A DNA stretch of 64,000 bases from Henricia sp. BOLD:AAB3569 (taxonomy: Eukaryota; Echinodermata; Asteroidea; Spinulosida; Echinasteridae), in NCBI GenBank assembly GCA_037783545.1, contig JBBELK010000164.1:434001-498000 (forward strand). Direction: 5' to 3'. Shown piece by piece: positions 1 through 12,965 of this stretch. The translations under genes were made by a program, and so were the position numbers. Numbering within the stretch: position 1 is the stretch's first letter; the number at the start of each line of letters is the position of its first letter. The notes beneath the pieces were generated by a model, which was not told the origin of the DNA, ran no database searches, and saw only the letters and a list, made by a program, of their open reading frames with translations.

Positions 1-549
1 GTGTCATGATAGAGTTCAAAGGTTTCCTAAATTGTGAATAGCGGGAAATACCCTGTTAACCAGCGCCACATCTTCAATCACGCTTAACTTTTTACAGACG
101 TATTAAATGATAAAATGAATATCACTTTCAGTGTTAAAAATTAAATTTCCTTTCATTTGAGACCAAACACGATATACTTTGAGCAAAATTTGGGGTCAAT
201 GACCTTTGACCCCCGAAAACGCAATTTCCCCACCCCCTATCCCAGCTCACTTTTTTTTGGTAAATGTTGACACCCACACCTACCAAAATCAGTTGAAATC
301 AGCTTCTTTAAAATTTTTTCACAGATGAACCTTACTTTAGGGATACTATTAGTAGAGGTGATGAACAGCGAGTGATTTTCACCTGTCCCGACTTAAAATT
401 GTTGTAGCACTACATGTATAAACACCGATAGTGTCATTAATTGCTATGAATCGTTCACGTATCCAACCATCAAAAGTGACGAATTTAATAATAGGCAGTT
501 CTTACACAGCGCATTTCAGATCCGACGGATCTCTAAACGCGCTTTCTGC

Positions 550-855
550 ATTATTACCCCTGGTCATTGGGCTTAATAATATCATTCCTTAATCCTTCTC
601 AGCTCCCTGGGGAGTATACAGCCCCGGCTGCCTTATAGGCGCTCAACGGCTAATCAATCACATCAACTTCCGCTATCCTCCCAGGTACCCATTTTGCTCC
701 ATGGAGAGAAGCAATGCGTGGCAAAGTACCTTGCTCAAGGGTACACGCATCATGAAAGGGCCGGGCCGGGATTCGAACCCACTACCTTTGGAACTAAATC
801 AGGTTTTCAACGATCCACAAGACCGCTCCGCTACAGCACTCCGCACAAATTTCAC
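550..855 (-). mobile_element. tRNA-derived SINE
   Basis: Reverse complement begins with a tRNA-like head: TAGCGGAGCGGTCT resembles an A box and GGGTTCGAATCCC is a perfect B box. A body with the CCTTGAGCAAGGTACTT motif follows, common in marine invertebrate SINEs. Boundaries are approximate. Confidence 0.6.
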
Positions 856-1390
856 TACAAATCCTGCGTCGTTTATGCGCCATATGGTGACAATGCTGCA
901 TCGTTCAATAAGTAACGAAACGTTTTTAACGTGATACAATTTCCAGTTGTATCCAACTGAGACTTGCAAGACAAAACAGTAATCTTGCAGCGAATATTAT
1001 TATGTACATGTATCTTGAGTGTCTTCGCTGTTAGGCGCAGAGAATAAACTTGAGTGCTGGATCAACACTTTAATGGATCAAGTATACAGTACTTCAAGTT
1101 ATGTGTCATCGTTCGGGAATATGGAAATGTTGGATGGCACAGCTGAAGCGCCGTAATCTACGTTATATTATTGACGTTGAAGCTTGAAAGGTTTCAAATC
1201 CATGCCTGTAATTGGCAGGGTGGACAGACACGTTTATTTTAATCAGAGACAGTGTCCAAAATAAACTAAACTTTATTAGTATACCTAAACTCAACGTTTT
1301 TGTGCTTTTCGGAAGGTAAACAAAGATTTTAAGTACGGTCTTGAATTTAATACACCAAATACAATTTCAATACACCAAATGGTCACTGAG

Positions 1391-1528
1391 GTCATGCATT
1401 TAAATCAAGTAACAGGTCTCGCCAGTTAGAACGAATGGTCATCTAACCACAGAGACCTGGTCATGCATTTAAATCAAGTATCAGGTCTCGCCAGTTGGAA
1501 CAAATGGTCATCTAACCACTGAGACCCG
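1391..1528. repeat. 69-bp tandem duplication (two copies)
   Basis: Copies at 1391-1459 and 1460-1528 both start GTCATGCATTTAAATCAAG and differ at only a few positions. Part of a third copy (GGTCACTGAG) precedes them. Confidence 0.85.
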
Positions 1529-1529
1529 G

Positions 1530-1650
1530 ACCCGATTTCACAAAGCGCCAAGATGTGTCTTAGGAAGGGTCACTCTTCTTATCTTTGGACGTTGGTATGA
1601 GAATTAAGATGCATTGATCTCGTCCTAACTTTTGTGAAATCGATCCCTGG
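1530..1650. mobile_element. Short foldback MITE
   Basis: Ends are mutually inverted: CGATTTCACAAAG at the left against CTTTTGTGAAATCGATCCC at the right, with AAGA/TCTT-rich inner arms. Related in style to the CCAATTTCATGGA elements at 5383 and 50653. Confidence 0.6.
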
Positions 1651-2320
1651 TCATACAACAATCTAGTTGTGACACACGTAAAGTTAGTTTACGTGTTTAA
1701 CGATCTATACATGCAGCTACTAATATCATAGGGCAATAAATAGGTACGACCATTGGAAAGTATAAGTGGACTTGATCTCATGGTTCACTAGGTTCGTATC
1801 TCAATGCATAGTTCCGACCTGTCAATCAAGCCGAACCCGCGACCAATCACAACAGAGCTAGCAGACGGCGCCCACAAAGGTCAAACTGATGCAATCATCA
1901 CAAACAATCCGCGATGTTCTGCCCATACAGTTTGTATGTTGTATGCGCCAGTGACCGGGTGAATTTTGGTTTCAATGTTGGGCGATTCGCTGTTCAAAGG
2001 TAGGAAAGCGCATTTTTATGAAAGATATGTCATCCCTGCATTACTAGCCCTTCGCTCAGTGTGTGCTACGGTAACTGTCGACCTCAAAACATAAATACCT
2101 TTGAGTTTTCTCCAATGAATCTGTGCTTTCCATGCCGAGTCCCGTTGCTTTGTACGTTGCGTCGCCATTTTTTTGCGATGGCTTGTGAGCACATAGCAAC
2201 AATATCCAAGGGGGCGGGGTTAACTGGGCAATCTCGGAACTATGCATTTGCAGACTGCTGCTGCACATACGTCATCTCGTCCATATACACTTGTGTTCAA
2301 ACGGTGGGGTTGTGCGAGGT

Positions 2321-2560
2321 ATTAGGGAGGTTTAGGTCGCATACGGTTAGGCAAAACGACGACTATTGGTGAATTTTACGTCATCGATTTGTGCGTACTT
2401 GTGGCGTTTACACAAATATCCAAAGTGTTGTTTTGTTGTTTACACTGATATAGCAACGCCTCTACACCTTAGTGAGAAACGGACAGCGAAAGGTAACGAT
2501 TTTGAGGTTTGGCTAATCGTAGTCGTAATCACTAACCGTGCACACCGAAACCTCACTAAT
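2321..2560. mobile_element. Foldback MITE with ATTAGxGAGGTTT ends
   Basis: The left end ATTAGGGAGGTTTAGGT and the right end, in reverse complement ATTAGTGAGGTTTCGGT, are imperfect inverted repeats extending about 45 bp (inner GACGACTA/TAGTCGT). Confidence 0.6.
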
Positions 2561-4762
2561 TTCTAGTAACTTCCATATACTGCCATTCTGTAAATCTAAA
2601 CAGAGAGTGTTAATGTGACGCCAGTTGTCATTGGGTTGGCTCAAAAATATCGAACAATCAGCTAAAATATCCATATAAAACCAAAGGAAAAGGGGGGGGG
2701 GGGGGGTTAATGATTTCAACGAAGAGCCACCGCCTTGCCACAAAAAGAATATCAGTGACGTATCTACTTCGTCTCTTAATTACATTCCCTTTCTTTTATT
2801 CTAACTGTAACCTCCACTGTCGTTTAGTCTCCATATTTGGTTATCCAGTTGACGTTCTACACAAATTTATTTACTGAAATCCCAGGCGATTGTGTAAGCG
2901 CCCGAGGAGTTGTCTTGGACGAGCGCCCGAACTCCCTAACCGAAATTGGCCCACTAATGATCTACGAAATTCTCAAGATTTGATTTGTGTGGGCCTTGGT
3001 CTGTGATTTGCCGGGAGGGTGTAGGAAGTATCAACGCCCCCGGTGGAAATAAAGAGAAGGAAATTCGTAAAACGGCGAGCAAGCCGCTTTTTTGTCGCTC
3101 AGAATTCGAGGTCACCGCTCTCGACAATCTAAAACTCTGTGTGCACCTGCACTTAGATCCAATGAGACGCAGGGACCTTATCTGTCGCTGTCTTACGCAG
3201 TTTGGTACATTGTGAAATTCCTTTGATTTCCTTCCTTAGCAACAGTACAGTCGTTATCTAGAAATTTACCCGTGCACGTTTTTCTCTGCATATATATTTT
3301 TCAGATTTGAAATGTCCCTACGAAAAATCAAGATTTAGGAGGAACATAGGAGCAAACTTTTCACCAAAAGGGTCACAGATTTCTTGAAAAAGACTTGTCC
3401 ACCCTCGACACGGTACAAAGCAACGTCGATAATGAAAAAGAAGTATCGAACACAAAAAAAAGAACTGTGATCCAATTACAGTTTTGTAGAGAGCAGAAAA
3501 AGAGGGTTAGCGCTTGCCAATACTATGGCTCTGCAACCCATTGCGTTTGCAATGAACAGCTAATAACAGATACTTGTCCTCATACATTGTCAGGGAACAT
3601 TAATTGAAGTCATAATCCACAACAAGCCCTTACTACATCTGCCCCAGATGATGTAAATGACACGTCACAGATTGATAAGGTGCCATAAGCGTAATGTATA
3701 AAAGTGCAGTTATACACCAACCCGACCCCAAACGCCTCATTGGAGTGCACTATACTGCGTGGAATCAGTTTCTGTTCTAAAAGGGGGAGGAGGGGTACAG
3801 TCGTTTAAGGCTCATTTGTGTCTGGACGCTGCTTTGCGCTTCAATGGAGCCCAATTGGTGTCTCTATTCACACGCCGACAGACTTTTAGCGAGGCCAAGC
3901 CATAGAGTGCAGGGGGAAGAAAACAACACGCATGCGGTAGCTTTATATTCATGAAGAGAGTGTCGCATCGCGTCAGATCCACTCGATCGCGAGACGATGG
4001 TACAAAGGCGACAGACAAATATGACATTTGCATCCGAGTCGACGACGATCTTTCGACAAAACAATCCGCTATCTATCGACCAGTCTTTTAAATTCCAAAG
4101 TTTTCTTACCGGACTATGCAGACTCATTTTGAATTTCCATGAAAACTATTGAAAAAAAAAGCAAAATAAATCTAAGAACGGAGTCAACAAAGTAAGAATT
4201 GGTTGGCTTTTAAGATGAAGATTCCTTAAAGCTTATGCTTGTGTTGAGTTGGGACGAAGCCCAGCCGATATATCGACTGCACGACCGCCTTCTTGAAATC
4301 AGCACCTCTAAAAACAAATCCCATTTTTGCGCTTTTAATCGACGTCTTGTACATACAGCTGCCGTATTGAACTCAGTATAAGTCGTTTCCGTTCGAAGCA
4401 TCGAAAATATTATTTATCGATTCCCTTTCGTCTAAGGGACATACGATGCTACAAACCTTCAGTAAATTCCCACATCCGGAGACAAGGCACGACCGTTTTC
4501 GATTTTGATATCACAAGAGCCAAATATGTCCATACACATGTTTGCCAGTTTTCGAGTTAGTTTAAGTGGTTTCCTCTACTTGCTGACATATTTCGAACAG
4601 AATAATCGGTGGCCAATCAAATTAGAGAGAGGAAAGATGATATGCAGAGAAAATTGTCAATAGAATAAAGGACGAAGACAGAATACTATTACTAAGCGTG
4701 AGACAGAAACATGTGTATGCCCACAAAATCTGCACCGAAAGAAACAACAGACGACAAGCCAG

Positions 4763-5036
4763 TAGACCTTTATCACGGTGCGGCCATCTTCCCTTTTCTC
4801 CTATTAAAATGAACGTAACCAAAGCGAGGCTTGCAGAAAAAAATTGTTTGGTCCCGTTTTTATTTTTTTTCATTGTGTGCATCACAATGGCACAGGCGTT
4901 GCGCGATCAAGAGAGCGCGCAGTGTGGATAGTGATTCTCAACGGATTCTACACGGGCTATCACGCGGACGCACTGATCGTACCCGACACGTACTATGGGG
5001 AACAAGACAAAGATGGACGCACCGTGATAAAGGTCT
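4763..5036. mobile_element. MITE, TAGACCTTTATCACGGTGCG family (copy 1)
   Basis: Inverted ends TAGACCTTTATCACGGTGCG and CGCACCGTGATAAAGGTCTA. The interior (AACGTAACCAAAGCGAGGCTT and GAACAAGACAAAGATGG parts) recurs at 12391-12965. Confidence 0.75.
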
Positions 5037-5382
5037 ATTGATTACGTTCACAGACGCCATCTTCGTAGGAAAAAATGCAACTGCGTATTAAACGCCATAA
5101 AGTACGCGCACGCACACGCTGAAACATGTTCCAAACAGTAAACACACGCGCGTGTTGCTCGAAATTTGTTCGAAATACGGCGCAACCGATGCGCGTCACA
5201 AAACAATTACGCTCAAATCATGATGCACGTGGCAATTTGTAGGAAGTGACGTCATTTGAACGTGATCAATTACGGTCTGCGTTTGTAAGCTGCAGTCCTA
5301 TTGGTCAAAGACTATTTAGCGGCAGCTGCCATTTTGGATGTGTTCTGATTGATTAAAAAATCCAATATGACAGCCAGTTAAT

Positions 5383-5595
5383 ACCTGGGCCCAATTTCAT
5401 GGAACCCGTTAGCACAACAATTTGTTTAGCACAGAATTTCTTTGCTTCATTTTGCAAAACTGGGTTGCCAGCCAAAATCGTATGTGATTTGACAATTTGA
5501 CATACAATTTTGGCTGGTAACCCATTTTACAGAGCAAAGAAATTATGTGCTAAACAAATGTTTGTGCTAACGGGTTCCATGAAATTGGGCCCAGG
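5383..5595. mobile_element. Foldback MITE, GGGCCCAATTTCATGGA family
   Basis: Near-perfect inverted arms about 95 bp long, CCTGGGCCCAATTTCATGG to CCATGAAATTGGGCCCAGG, with inner TTGCTAACC-type arms around CCAGCCAAAAT. Divergent relatives at 31202 and 50653. Confidence 0.75.
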
Positions 5596-6104
5596 TCATC
5601 TTAGCTTAGCAGCACGTGAATGACCGCGCGAAACGGTGTTTCTCGTGATTTGCAAATAACAGGATTTTAAGCTCTTCGTCGCATATAAAATCATGCGGCG
5701 TAATTGGTGAAGTCTTTTCTGGTTTTCGCGTAAATCAAAATCCTCTATAAATGGTGCAGAACAATTGAGCCAAGCCATCGTGAGGAGAAAATTGACCACT
5801 ACAACACTAATGGCTAATGGCTTTGAGCTGCTCTCTGGGCATAATTGTTGAATAAGCTGGGAATTAAATAATGTTGCATCCCTTCCATTTATCCTCGAGC
5901 TAAAATAAAGACGGAAGGTCATAGAACTCCGTTTGCCCTGCACAAGATATCAGAGCAATCGAGGTTTACACGAGGCAATCAAGGCCCTGTAATTCGTCAC
6001 TACTCCGTGGGTTTTAATCAAGCCAAAATAGTATTCAATGTAACTGCGACAGTGGTACTTGACAGTATATTAAATCACTTGGATATTTATCGTTAATGGC
6101 GATT

Positions 6105-6215
6105 TTGATCGCAATGTTATTGCAATTTTATCGCAATTTTATCGCGATTGTGTGGCAATTTTATCGCGATTGTATCGCATTATCGCTATTTTATTAAGAT
6201 GTTATCGCGATTTCA
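6105..6215. repeat. Degenerate short tandem repeat (ATCGCGATTTT type)
   Basis: About eight degenerate units of 11-13 bp with the core TTTTATCGCGATTG. Confidence 0.7.
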
Positions 6216-8839
6216 TTGCCCATACTAGTACCGAACTCAGAGGTTTACATCGTCCTAGTACTGTCACATTCGTATAGAACGTGGATTTCCTACATGTTTG
6301 CCAATTCTCTACCTGAAATTTAAACAAAAAGACAAAACTCAAAGCAGATCAAAACTCAAATTTCTCGGTATTCTTAATTAGTCCACCCCAGAACAGGTCA
6401 CTTTCTTTTCAGTATATCGCCTACGCCATAATGACCCATCCGGAAGGATTAGCCCAGAAAGAGACAACGAGACACCGTCTGAGTTAGACGCCTTGGAGGC
6501 TATGAACGTGATACAGGGGCCGTCTGTCTCGTTAAGGACAAGTGTAATTGAGGCTGATCAGAGGTTTATACCTTACACATTTTAAGGGGAATACACACCA
6601 TCATCCTAACTCAAAGTACGAAATAAACCTGATATATAGTTCTTTAAAACGTCCCTGGTATTTCTAGAGAAGGGAAACTGTTGATCCCGTGCACTCGTTC
6701 ACGCATACAACTGCCTCAGCAAACATTGAAATAAATCCATCCTATTTTAATTATTTCAAAATGAAACTTACGTTAGCACAGACAATAAACCACATATCGT
6801 TTATTGAAATCCTCCTTTTTTTAACTCTCTAAATTTTAACTAAAGATGTCAACCTCAAATCAGAACAACGAAAAACTATCCAACAAAAACAATAATGTAA
6901 GTTTTGGTTAAAACCACCTGAAACTAAGATGCATCAATGTTTTACCGACAAAGCACGACCAAAAATGTTGACGAAAGAAATAACCTCGAATCGTCTCCAA
7001 TGTTCAACTTTCAAAACGTCGATGGCTATGCTGCATGAATGACAGCTCAACTTCTCAAGCGCACCCAATTGAGAACACTGCAGCACACAAGTCCGACATT
7101 CCTTTAGGTTTCCGACAGATACATTAAATTAATTAAGCTCAACATCTGCTAAACATCGGAGATGACTTGAGCGCCCAAAGGCAAGCTTACTGCTTAAGTA
7201 CTTAGCGGTTCGTAGATTAATTTTCTCCTATAACCGGCGGCAAAAACCGACAGTTTGGGTAACGTGACCTATGAATTGGGAGTCAACCGCGTATTGTGTA
7301 ATCGTTCGCATTGAGGGAATGTAACGATATCCCCTCGTGTGTCTATGTCTAAGTTTGTGTTACACGATGCAAAACATTGTTGTACTAACCCTGAGGCAAC
7401 GGTACATGTTTCATAAATTGATTTTTTTTTCTGTCTCGAGTATCAAAAACTCAACTGGCTTAGGGTCTGGTTGTGAGAAGATGGCGAAGACCGTTGCGTT
7501 ACACTAAAAGGCATTTGTATTTAAGCGGTTAATTAATGAGCACGACAAACAGAAGAAAAAAAACAAAGAAACTAATAGGCTGCCTTTGATAACTGAACAA
7601 GTTCATTTCCCCAGAGCATTCTAAAAATCACATTTAAAAAAAATTGCCACTAAAAAGTTATGTCCAATATCCACATTTTCTCTCTGTATAAAGACCCACA
7701 TTATAATATCATCATCGTTCTTATATCTAGGCATTTAATTAGGTCAGGCCTATTATTAGTATTTTAAGTCGTCGAAGTTGATTGTAAAACCTTGAACACC
7801 CTAAAAACACTTTAGTCAAACGTAACTAGAAGGGTCAGCTGGGTGCAACTGAAAATTAGTCAGTAGATTATATTTTCTAATCAGGATGACTAGAATCCTC
7901 GTAATGTCCAATAGATATCTAGAGTTAAAACAACTGTATACCAGGCAGCATCAGATTCATTGTTAGTAATTATATTTCTGGTCATTTATCAGTAAATAGG
8001 CCTTCAGGGTCAGCTGCATTGGTGCAATAGTTTGACTGTTTTCTAGTCAAATTTGACTACGGTGCTTTTACAGTTAAGGTTGTTGAAAATATTGTTAATG
8101 GCAAGTAATCATATAATATGGCGTATGGCGTATTATACTGAACAGAAGATCAGAATTTGATGGCTAATGTGGCAACAAATTCAACTTTTTTGGACAAAAG
8201 ACAATGACCGATGAACAGTATTAATTGCTCGCATTTAGGAGACCGAGAATTTAAAGAAGTGCATCACGCGATATCTATATTCGTCTGCAGTAGATAGCAA
8301 GCGAACCCATGCACGCGAACCCATGCACGAGGCTTATCTAGATTTACGTTTGAAGGATGTTGATCTATACCTAGCTTGAATTATAATCCCGTTTTGGGCG
8401 AGCTGGCAGGCGCACAGCGACCGGTAATATCGGGCAAATTCCACCTCGAGGTCCGGCCAGTTCACAGGGATCCAAGCTAGCTAGATCAAGTGGTACTCGA
8501 TGAAAAACACAAACGGTAAAATCGGTAAGCTGAGACGATTTTAGCTTTAAAGGGCAGCGGGAATATTGCTGAAGCATTTGAGAAGGGCAGTTAACTCGTG
8601 GGGTGGTCACAGGGCGGTCGGAGCAATATTTGTCTTGGAGAGGCAATGTGGGCCAAATTTTTCTCCGCGGGATTATGGAACTGTTTAGAGTCTGCGCGTG
8701 GTGTCGAGTTTACCGAGCGCCGAGATTGGGAAAACAGATCCGACTAATGCAAAAGTTCAAGATGATTCATTTACAGCAAAATCACGCCAGGAGGCTGGTC
8801 CAGTGAAAACATTTCATTGCTGGATTGTAACCATTTTGT

Positions 8840-8979
8840 TTAAAGGCACAGGCTCGTCAGCAATGCGCGCCCGCCAAATTCGTGCTCGAAACACGCAGCT
8901 CCATGCCTTTGCTATGGAGCTGCGTATTGCGTGGCACACATTTGGCGGGCGCGCATTGCTGACGAGCCTGTGCCTTTAA
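8840..8979. mobile_element. Foldback MITE with TTAA target site, AGGCACAGGCTCGTC family
   Basis: Flanked by TTAA at 8840-8843 and 8976-8979. Arms run AGGCACAGGCTCGTCAGC to GCTGACGAGCCTGTGCCT and the element is almost one perfect hairpin, with GGAGCTGCGT/ACGCAGCTCC inside. TTAA plus AGG ends fit Kolobok-type MITEs; a piggyBac-type relative is the alternative. Other copies lie at 11885, 33497, 42195 and 56684. Confidence 0.8.
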
Positions 8980-9626
8980 GCCTCACAAGATCATTTCGAA
9001 TTCCTGGTGAATCCAGGTTCCATGGATGCAGTTCCGATCGCAGTGAATTTACTGGGAAAAAACTAGCAGAGAAATTTGCAGTTATTACCCCTGTGACATC
9101 ACACTGCTGCTCATAAATATATATATATTATTATCAGCAATTGTACACATTTTTTAAAAATACAAAAACGAATCAATACTACAGTTGCTAAAACTGTGTA
9201 ATCGGTAAACACATGCACGTGTGTTTGATGTTGTTTAAAATAATGTTTTAAAAACCTACGGTAGCCCGTCCTATATAACGGCACAAACGGCATCGATATG
9301 ATTTATGGATATCAATAATAATTTGGTCAGAATGACGGGTTGACCCATTTACGAACGGTGCATGCACCGTGCGCAGTCATCTTTGGACCGTTTAAAACAT
9401 AATCACATTGAGGAACCAATCAGGTTAAGTGCATGAACGTACCAACCACGCGGGATCATTTGCAAGATAAAATGTAGACGGCTATCTCATTTCAACAATT
9501 ATGTTTCCTGACTTTCTTTTATTATATACGCTTCAAAGTGAGGTGCCGAGTTTACCGCTGATATAATTGTGTTCGGTATGGGAGAACGCGAAGCGCGCGA
9601 TTGCTCAACGGGACATAAGTAATCAT

Positions 9627-9745
9627 CATTAGCGGGAAAATGGCATCCAATGGCGGGAATGTCATCCAATGGCGGGAAAATGGCATCCAATGGCCGGAAC
9701 ATACCATCCAATGGCCGGAACATACCACCCAATGGCGGGAGAACG
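9627..9745. repeat. Short tandem repeat, CATCCAATGGCGGGAA units
   Basis: Seven or so units of 14-19 bp based on ATCCAATGGCGGGAA. They give a spurious PLDGMFR-type repeat ORF on the minus strand. Confidence 0.8.
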
Positions 9746-10159
9746 AACATGGCGTGAGGGAGGTAGCTTACAAGTGGCCTACTTATCACTGACCCACTTA
9801 TCACTGACCCAAGAACCAGTACACATCTCGGCAGATGAGCTATAGACAAGGCCGGAAATATGGGCGTCAGAACTCGTTCACTGCACTGAGACGCGGACAC
9901 ATCTTAGAGTGGAAGATGGGAGATGATAAACAACACACATATAACAAGCACTTGAACATTAGATGCCTGTATAATATACGTCTCAGTATAGACCCTGACA
10001 AACCACCACACACGTACTGTTAGCGTCATTCTCAGAATCAAAATAAAGACAGTCATTGTAAGAACTCTGGATGCCGCAATGGGGCGACATTTCGGGAAGC
10101 CTCTCCCCGGGCACCACTGAAATTTCGGCAAGAATCACTCAAATTGGCACCTTATTTTG

Positions 10160-10345
10160 TTTACCCAAAGCTTCCAAAAATGGTTCCAGACCTAGGAGAA
10201 TCGGTTCTAGACCTAATAAAAATGGTTCAAGATTTTTAAAAAAATGGTTTTTGACCTTAAAAAATGATTTTTAATCTCAAAAATATTAGGGCGACACCAA
10301 AATGTCGCCCTAATAGAGCGTGTCGCCCTAACATAGCTTTTTTAC
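10160..10345. repeat. Degenerate AAAATGGTT repeats and AGGGCGACA palindrome
   Basis: Four to five degenerate units of AAATGGTTC plus AGACCTA are followed by the hairpin TTAGGGCGACA/TGTCGCCCTAA and a further partial copy GTGTCGCCCTAAC. Confidence 0.5.
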
Positions 10346-11739
10346 ACACAAATTGTCGCCCTATCCTATAGCATCCAGATTTTTTGGTAAAAGGCTGTGC
10401 GTCTTCAAGAGGCCTGTTTTCGCGAGCATAACTAGAAACATGTTTCCCAGTGGTCGACTTCGCTTGCCTACAACCAACGCTGACCATTTGTTGATTCTGC
10501 AATAACGTCAGAAACATATTTCAGATTAAGGTCACGAAAACTGGCCCATGGCAGGCGTATGACGATCCTTTATGCACTAATGTGATCTCTTCGTTTCACT
10601 AAATTGACGATGTTACGTTTCGTATAAAGCCAACTATATAATTATGTGCTTTCTGAAAGTTCATGAATTTTGACTTCTCGCAAGTACAGCGCTTCGTACG
10701 CCCAGTGCAGTAGGTTTTCCTTGCGTCGTGAGTTTTTACATATTAAACCTTCGCTCACTTTGTGGTATACCTTATCCTATACCCAACCTACTATTGTTTT
10801 TCTGTGTAGATGTAATTGCTATACAGTTCTGTACAGTTCATCATACAAATCTTTCCCTGAAATCGTTAACTGAAATGCCAGCGGCGTTTTTCCCGTATAT
10901 TTGCGCATTTTCGGGTCTCTTTTGGCGTCACTTACCGTTCGAGCATCATGACATGTAAGCCGCGTGCGATACTCGTTGCCAGCGCAACTCAATTTCGTGG
11001 TTTATATCGCTGAAGGGTTCCACAAACACCCTTAGCGAGTGATTGGACGGAAATGAACGGGCGTTGTGCCCGTTAAGTACCACCTCCAGCCAACTCTAGG
11101 CCTACTCCCCAGAACTATGTAGTTCAATTAAGACGACATAATAATCAGAAAAGCTCGCTTAATACTGCACCCACTCTGAAACGGTAGGTAGACACCACGG
11201 TGTTAATTAAGATATCTTATATATAACATATCGCATAGCATCTTACATAAAAGGAGATATTTTACGTATGCTTTCTATCAGATATAAATGTGGCTACAAT
11301 TGGTTTTTATATAAGCTATAGGCAGTCTTTTAAAAGACGGCAAATGCAAGTTTTTAGTGTATGGTGTTTGTGCAAAAGTAATTTAAAAATGTTTGAGCCT
11401 TTGACGTCTTTACGACATATGAAACTCGTGGTTAGATTTCGAATCGGTAATCATCATTGGGATTTTTGAAATCCTTTTAATTTAAAAAATAAATTCGATT
11501 CTATCTCGGCCTGCGTCTGAATGGTAATGGCTTGAAATTACACACGAATCAATGGTAAACGCCTCGATCCATTTACATTGATCCGTGTGTAATATCAGCC
11601 CCTAGCCGTGTAAATGGGATGCATCCTTAGATATAATCAATACAATGATCCAATCTTTGATCTATAGCTTGATTTACACCACGTGACGGATAAATTTACT
11701 AATAAGTATTTGGTACTGCAAAATCGGAAAATATAATTA

Positions 11740-11960
11740 AGTAATGACAAAGACATGCTAAATCACTTTTCGACTTGCACTCATCAGAGCAAAACGCAAG
11801 AATGGTCGATAGCGTCACCACGCCATTCTTGCGTTTTGCTCTGATGAGCAAGTCGAAAAGTGCTTCAGCATGTCTTTGTCGTTACTTAAAGCCATTGCAA
11901 AGGCATGGAGCTGCGAATTTGGCGTGCGCGCATTGCTGACCAGCCTCTGCCTTTAATTAT
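11740..11960. mobile_element. Long hairpin abutting half of a GGCACAGG-type MITE
   Basis: A near-perfect hairpin (arms GACTTGCACTCATCAGAGCA and TGCTCTGATGAGCAAGTC, outer TAATGACAAAGACATGC/GCATGTCTTTGTCGTTA) spans about 11740-11885. Next to it is only the right half of the AGGCACAGG element, ending GCCTCTGCCTTTAA at 11956. Confidence 0.65.
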
Positions 11961-12390
11961 ATTTTCCAAATTATTATCCACATGTTAAAACATACTTGCA
12001 TTACACCCGTTGACCTCCGTATCACATGTGCAATCGACGCCATTTTGAGATTCAAAATAATGGAAGACTTGGTGGCAGCAAGCATAACGGTCCCACGCAC
12101 AGACAAATTATTCTGCGGTCCCACGTGACCGGTCCAATGTTGTTTCCACGTTTCGTGTCACTCTTGCGCTGCAGTGCGCACGCTCAAAATGACGCAAACA
12201 AAAGTGTAATGATCACGTGAGACATATGTTTGCCGCCACCAAGCGTCTCAAGTGTCTTCAATTATATATGGCCGTGCCCAAATCATAAAGCTACGTTTTG
12301 ACATTACATATAAGCCTATGGAACGTGTGCAAGCCGTCTACCTAGCCTCTATACTATTAGCTCGTGTGTAAACTGAAAACGTAGCAACAA

Positions 12391-12965
12391 TAGACCTTTA
12401 TCACGGTGCGGCCATCTTCCCTTTTCTCCTATTAAACTGAACGTAACCAAAGCGAGGCTTGTAGGAAAAAAAAGTGTTTGGTCCCGTTTTTAAATTGTTA
12501 ATTGTGTGCATCACAATGGCACGCGTTGCGCGATCAAGAGAGCGCGCAACGTGTGGACAGTGATTCTCAACGGGAGATACACACGCCGACGCGCAGACGC
12601 ACTGATCGTGCCTGACACGTACAATGGGGAACAAGACAAAGATGGACGCACCGTGATAAAGGTCTTATTACGGTGTGTCCATCTTTGTCTTGTTCCCCAC
12701 TGCATAGTAGGTGTGCACTACGTGTACGTGTCGGGCATGATCAGTGCGTGTGCGTGTCTGCGCGGTAGCGCGTGCAGTCTTCCGTTGTTGTTTTGAGAGA
12801 AACAATGTCCGCGCTGTACGTTTTCTTGATCGCACGTCATTGTGATGCACACAATAAACGTTTTTTAACACGGGGCCAAACTATTTTATTTCGGCAAGCC
12901 TCGCTTTGGTTACGTTCATTTTAATAGGGGAAAAGGGAAGATGGCCGCACCGTGATAAAGGTCTA
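12391..12965. mobile_element. Two head-to-head MITEs of the TAGACCTTTATCACGG family
   Basis: Copy 2 (12391-12665) has the orientation of the 4763 copy. Copy 3 (12666-12965) is inverted, with the AAGCCTCGCTTTGGTTACG interior reversed. Together they form a roughly 575-bp imperfect palindrome, both ends being TAGACCTTTATCACGGTGCG. Confidence 0.75.

Noticed and set aside
5596..5943. 115-aa minus-strand ORF with a hydrophobic stretch
   Set aside because: Begins beside a MITE, no family resemblance, no splice-consistent neighbours.
9499..9900. 133-aa minus-strand ORF with PLDGMF repeats
   Set aside because: The repeat pattern comes from the CATCCAATGGCGGGAA tandem repeat.
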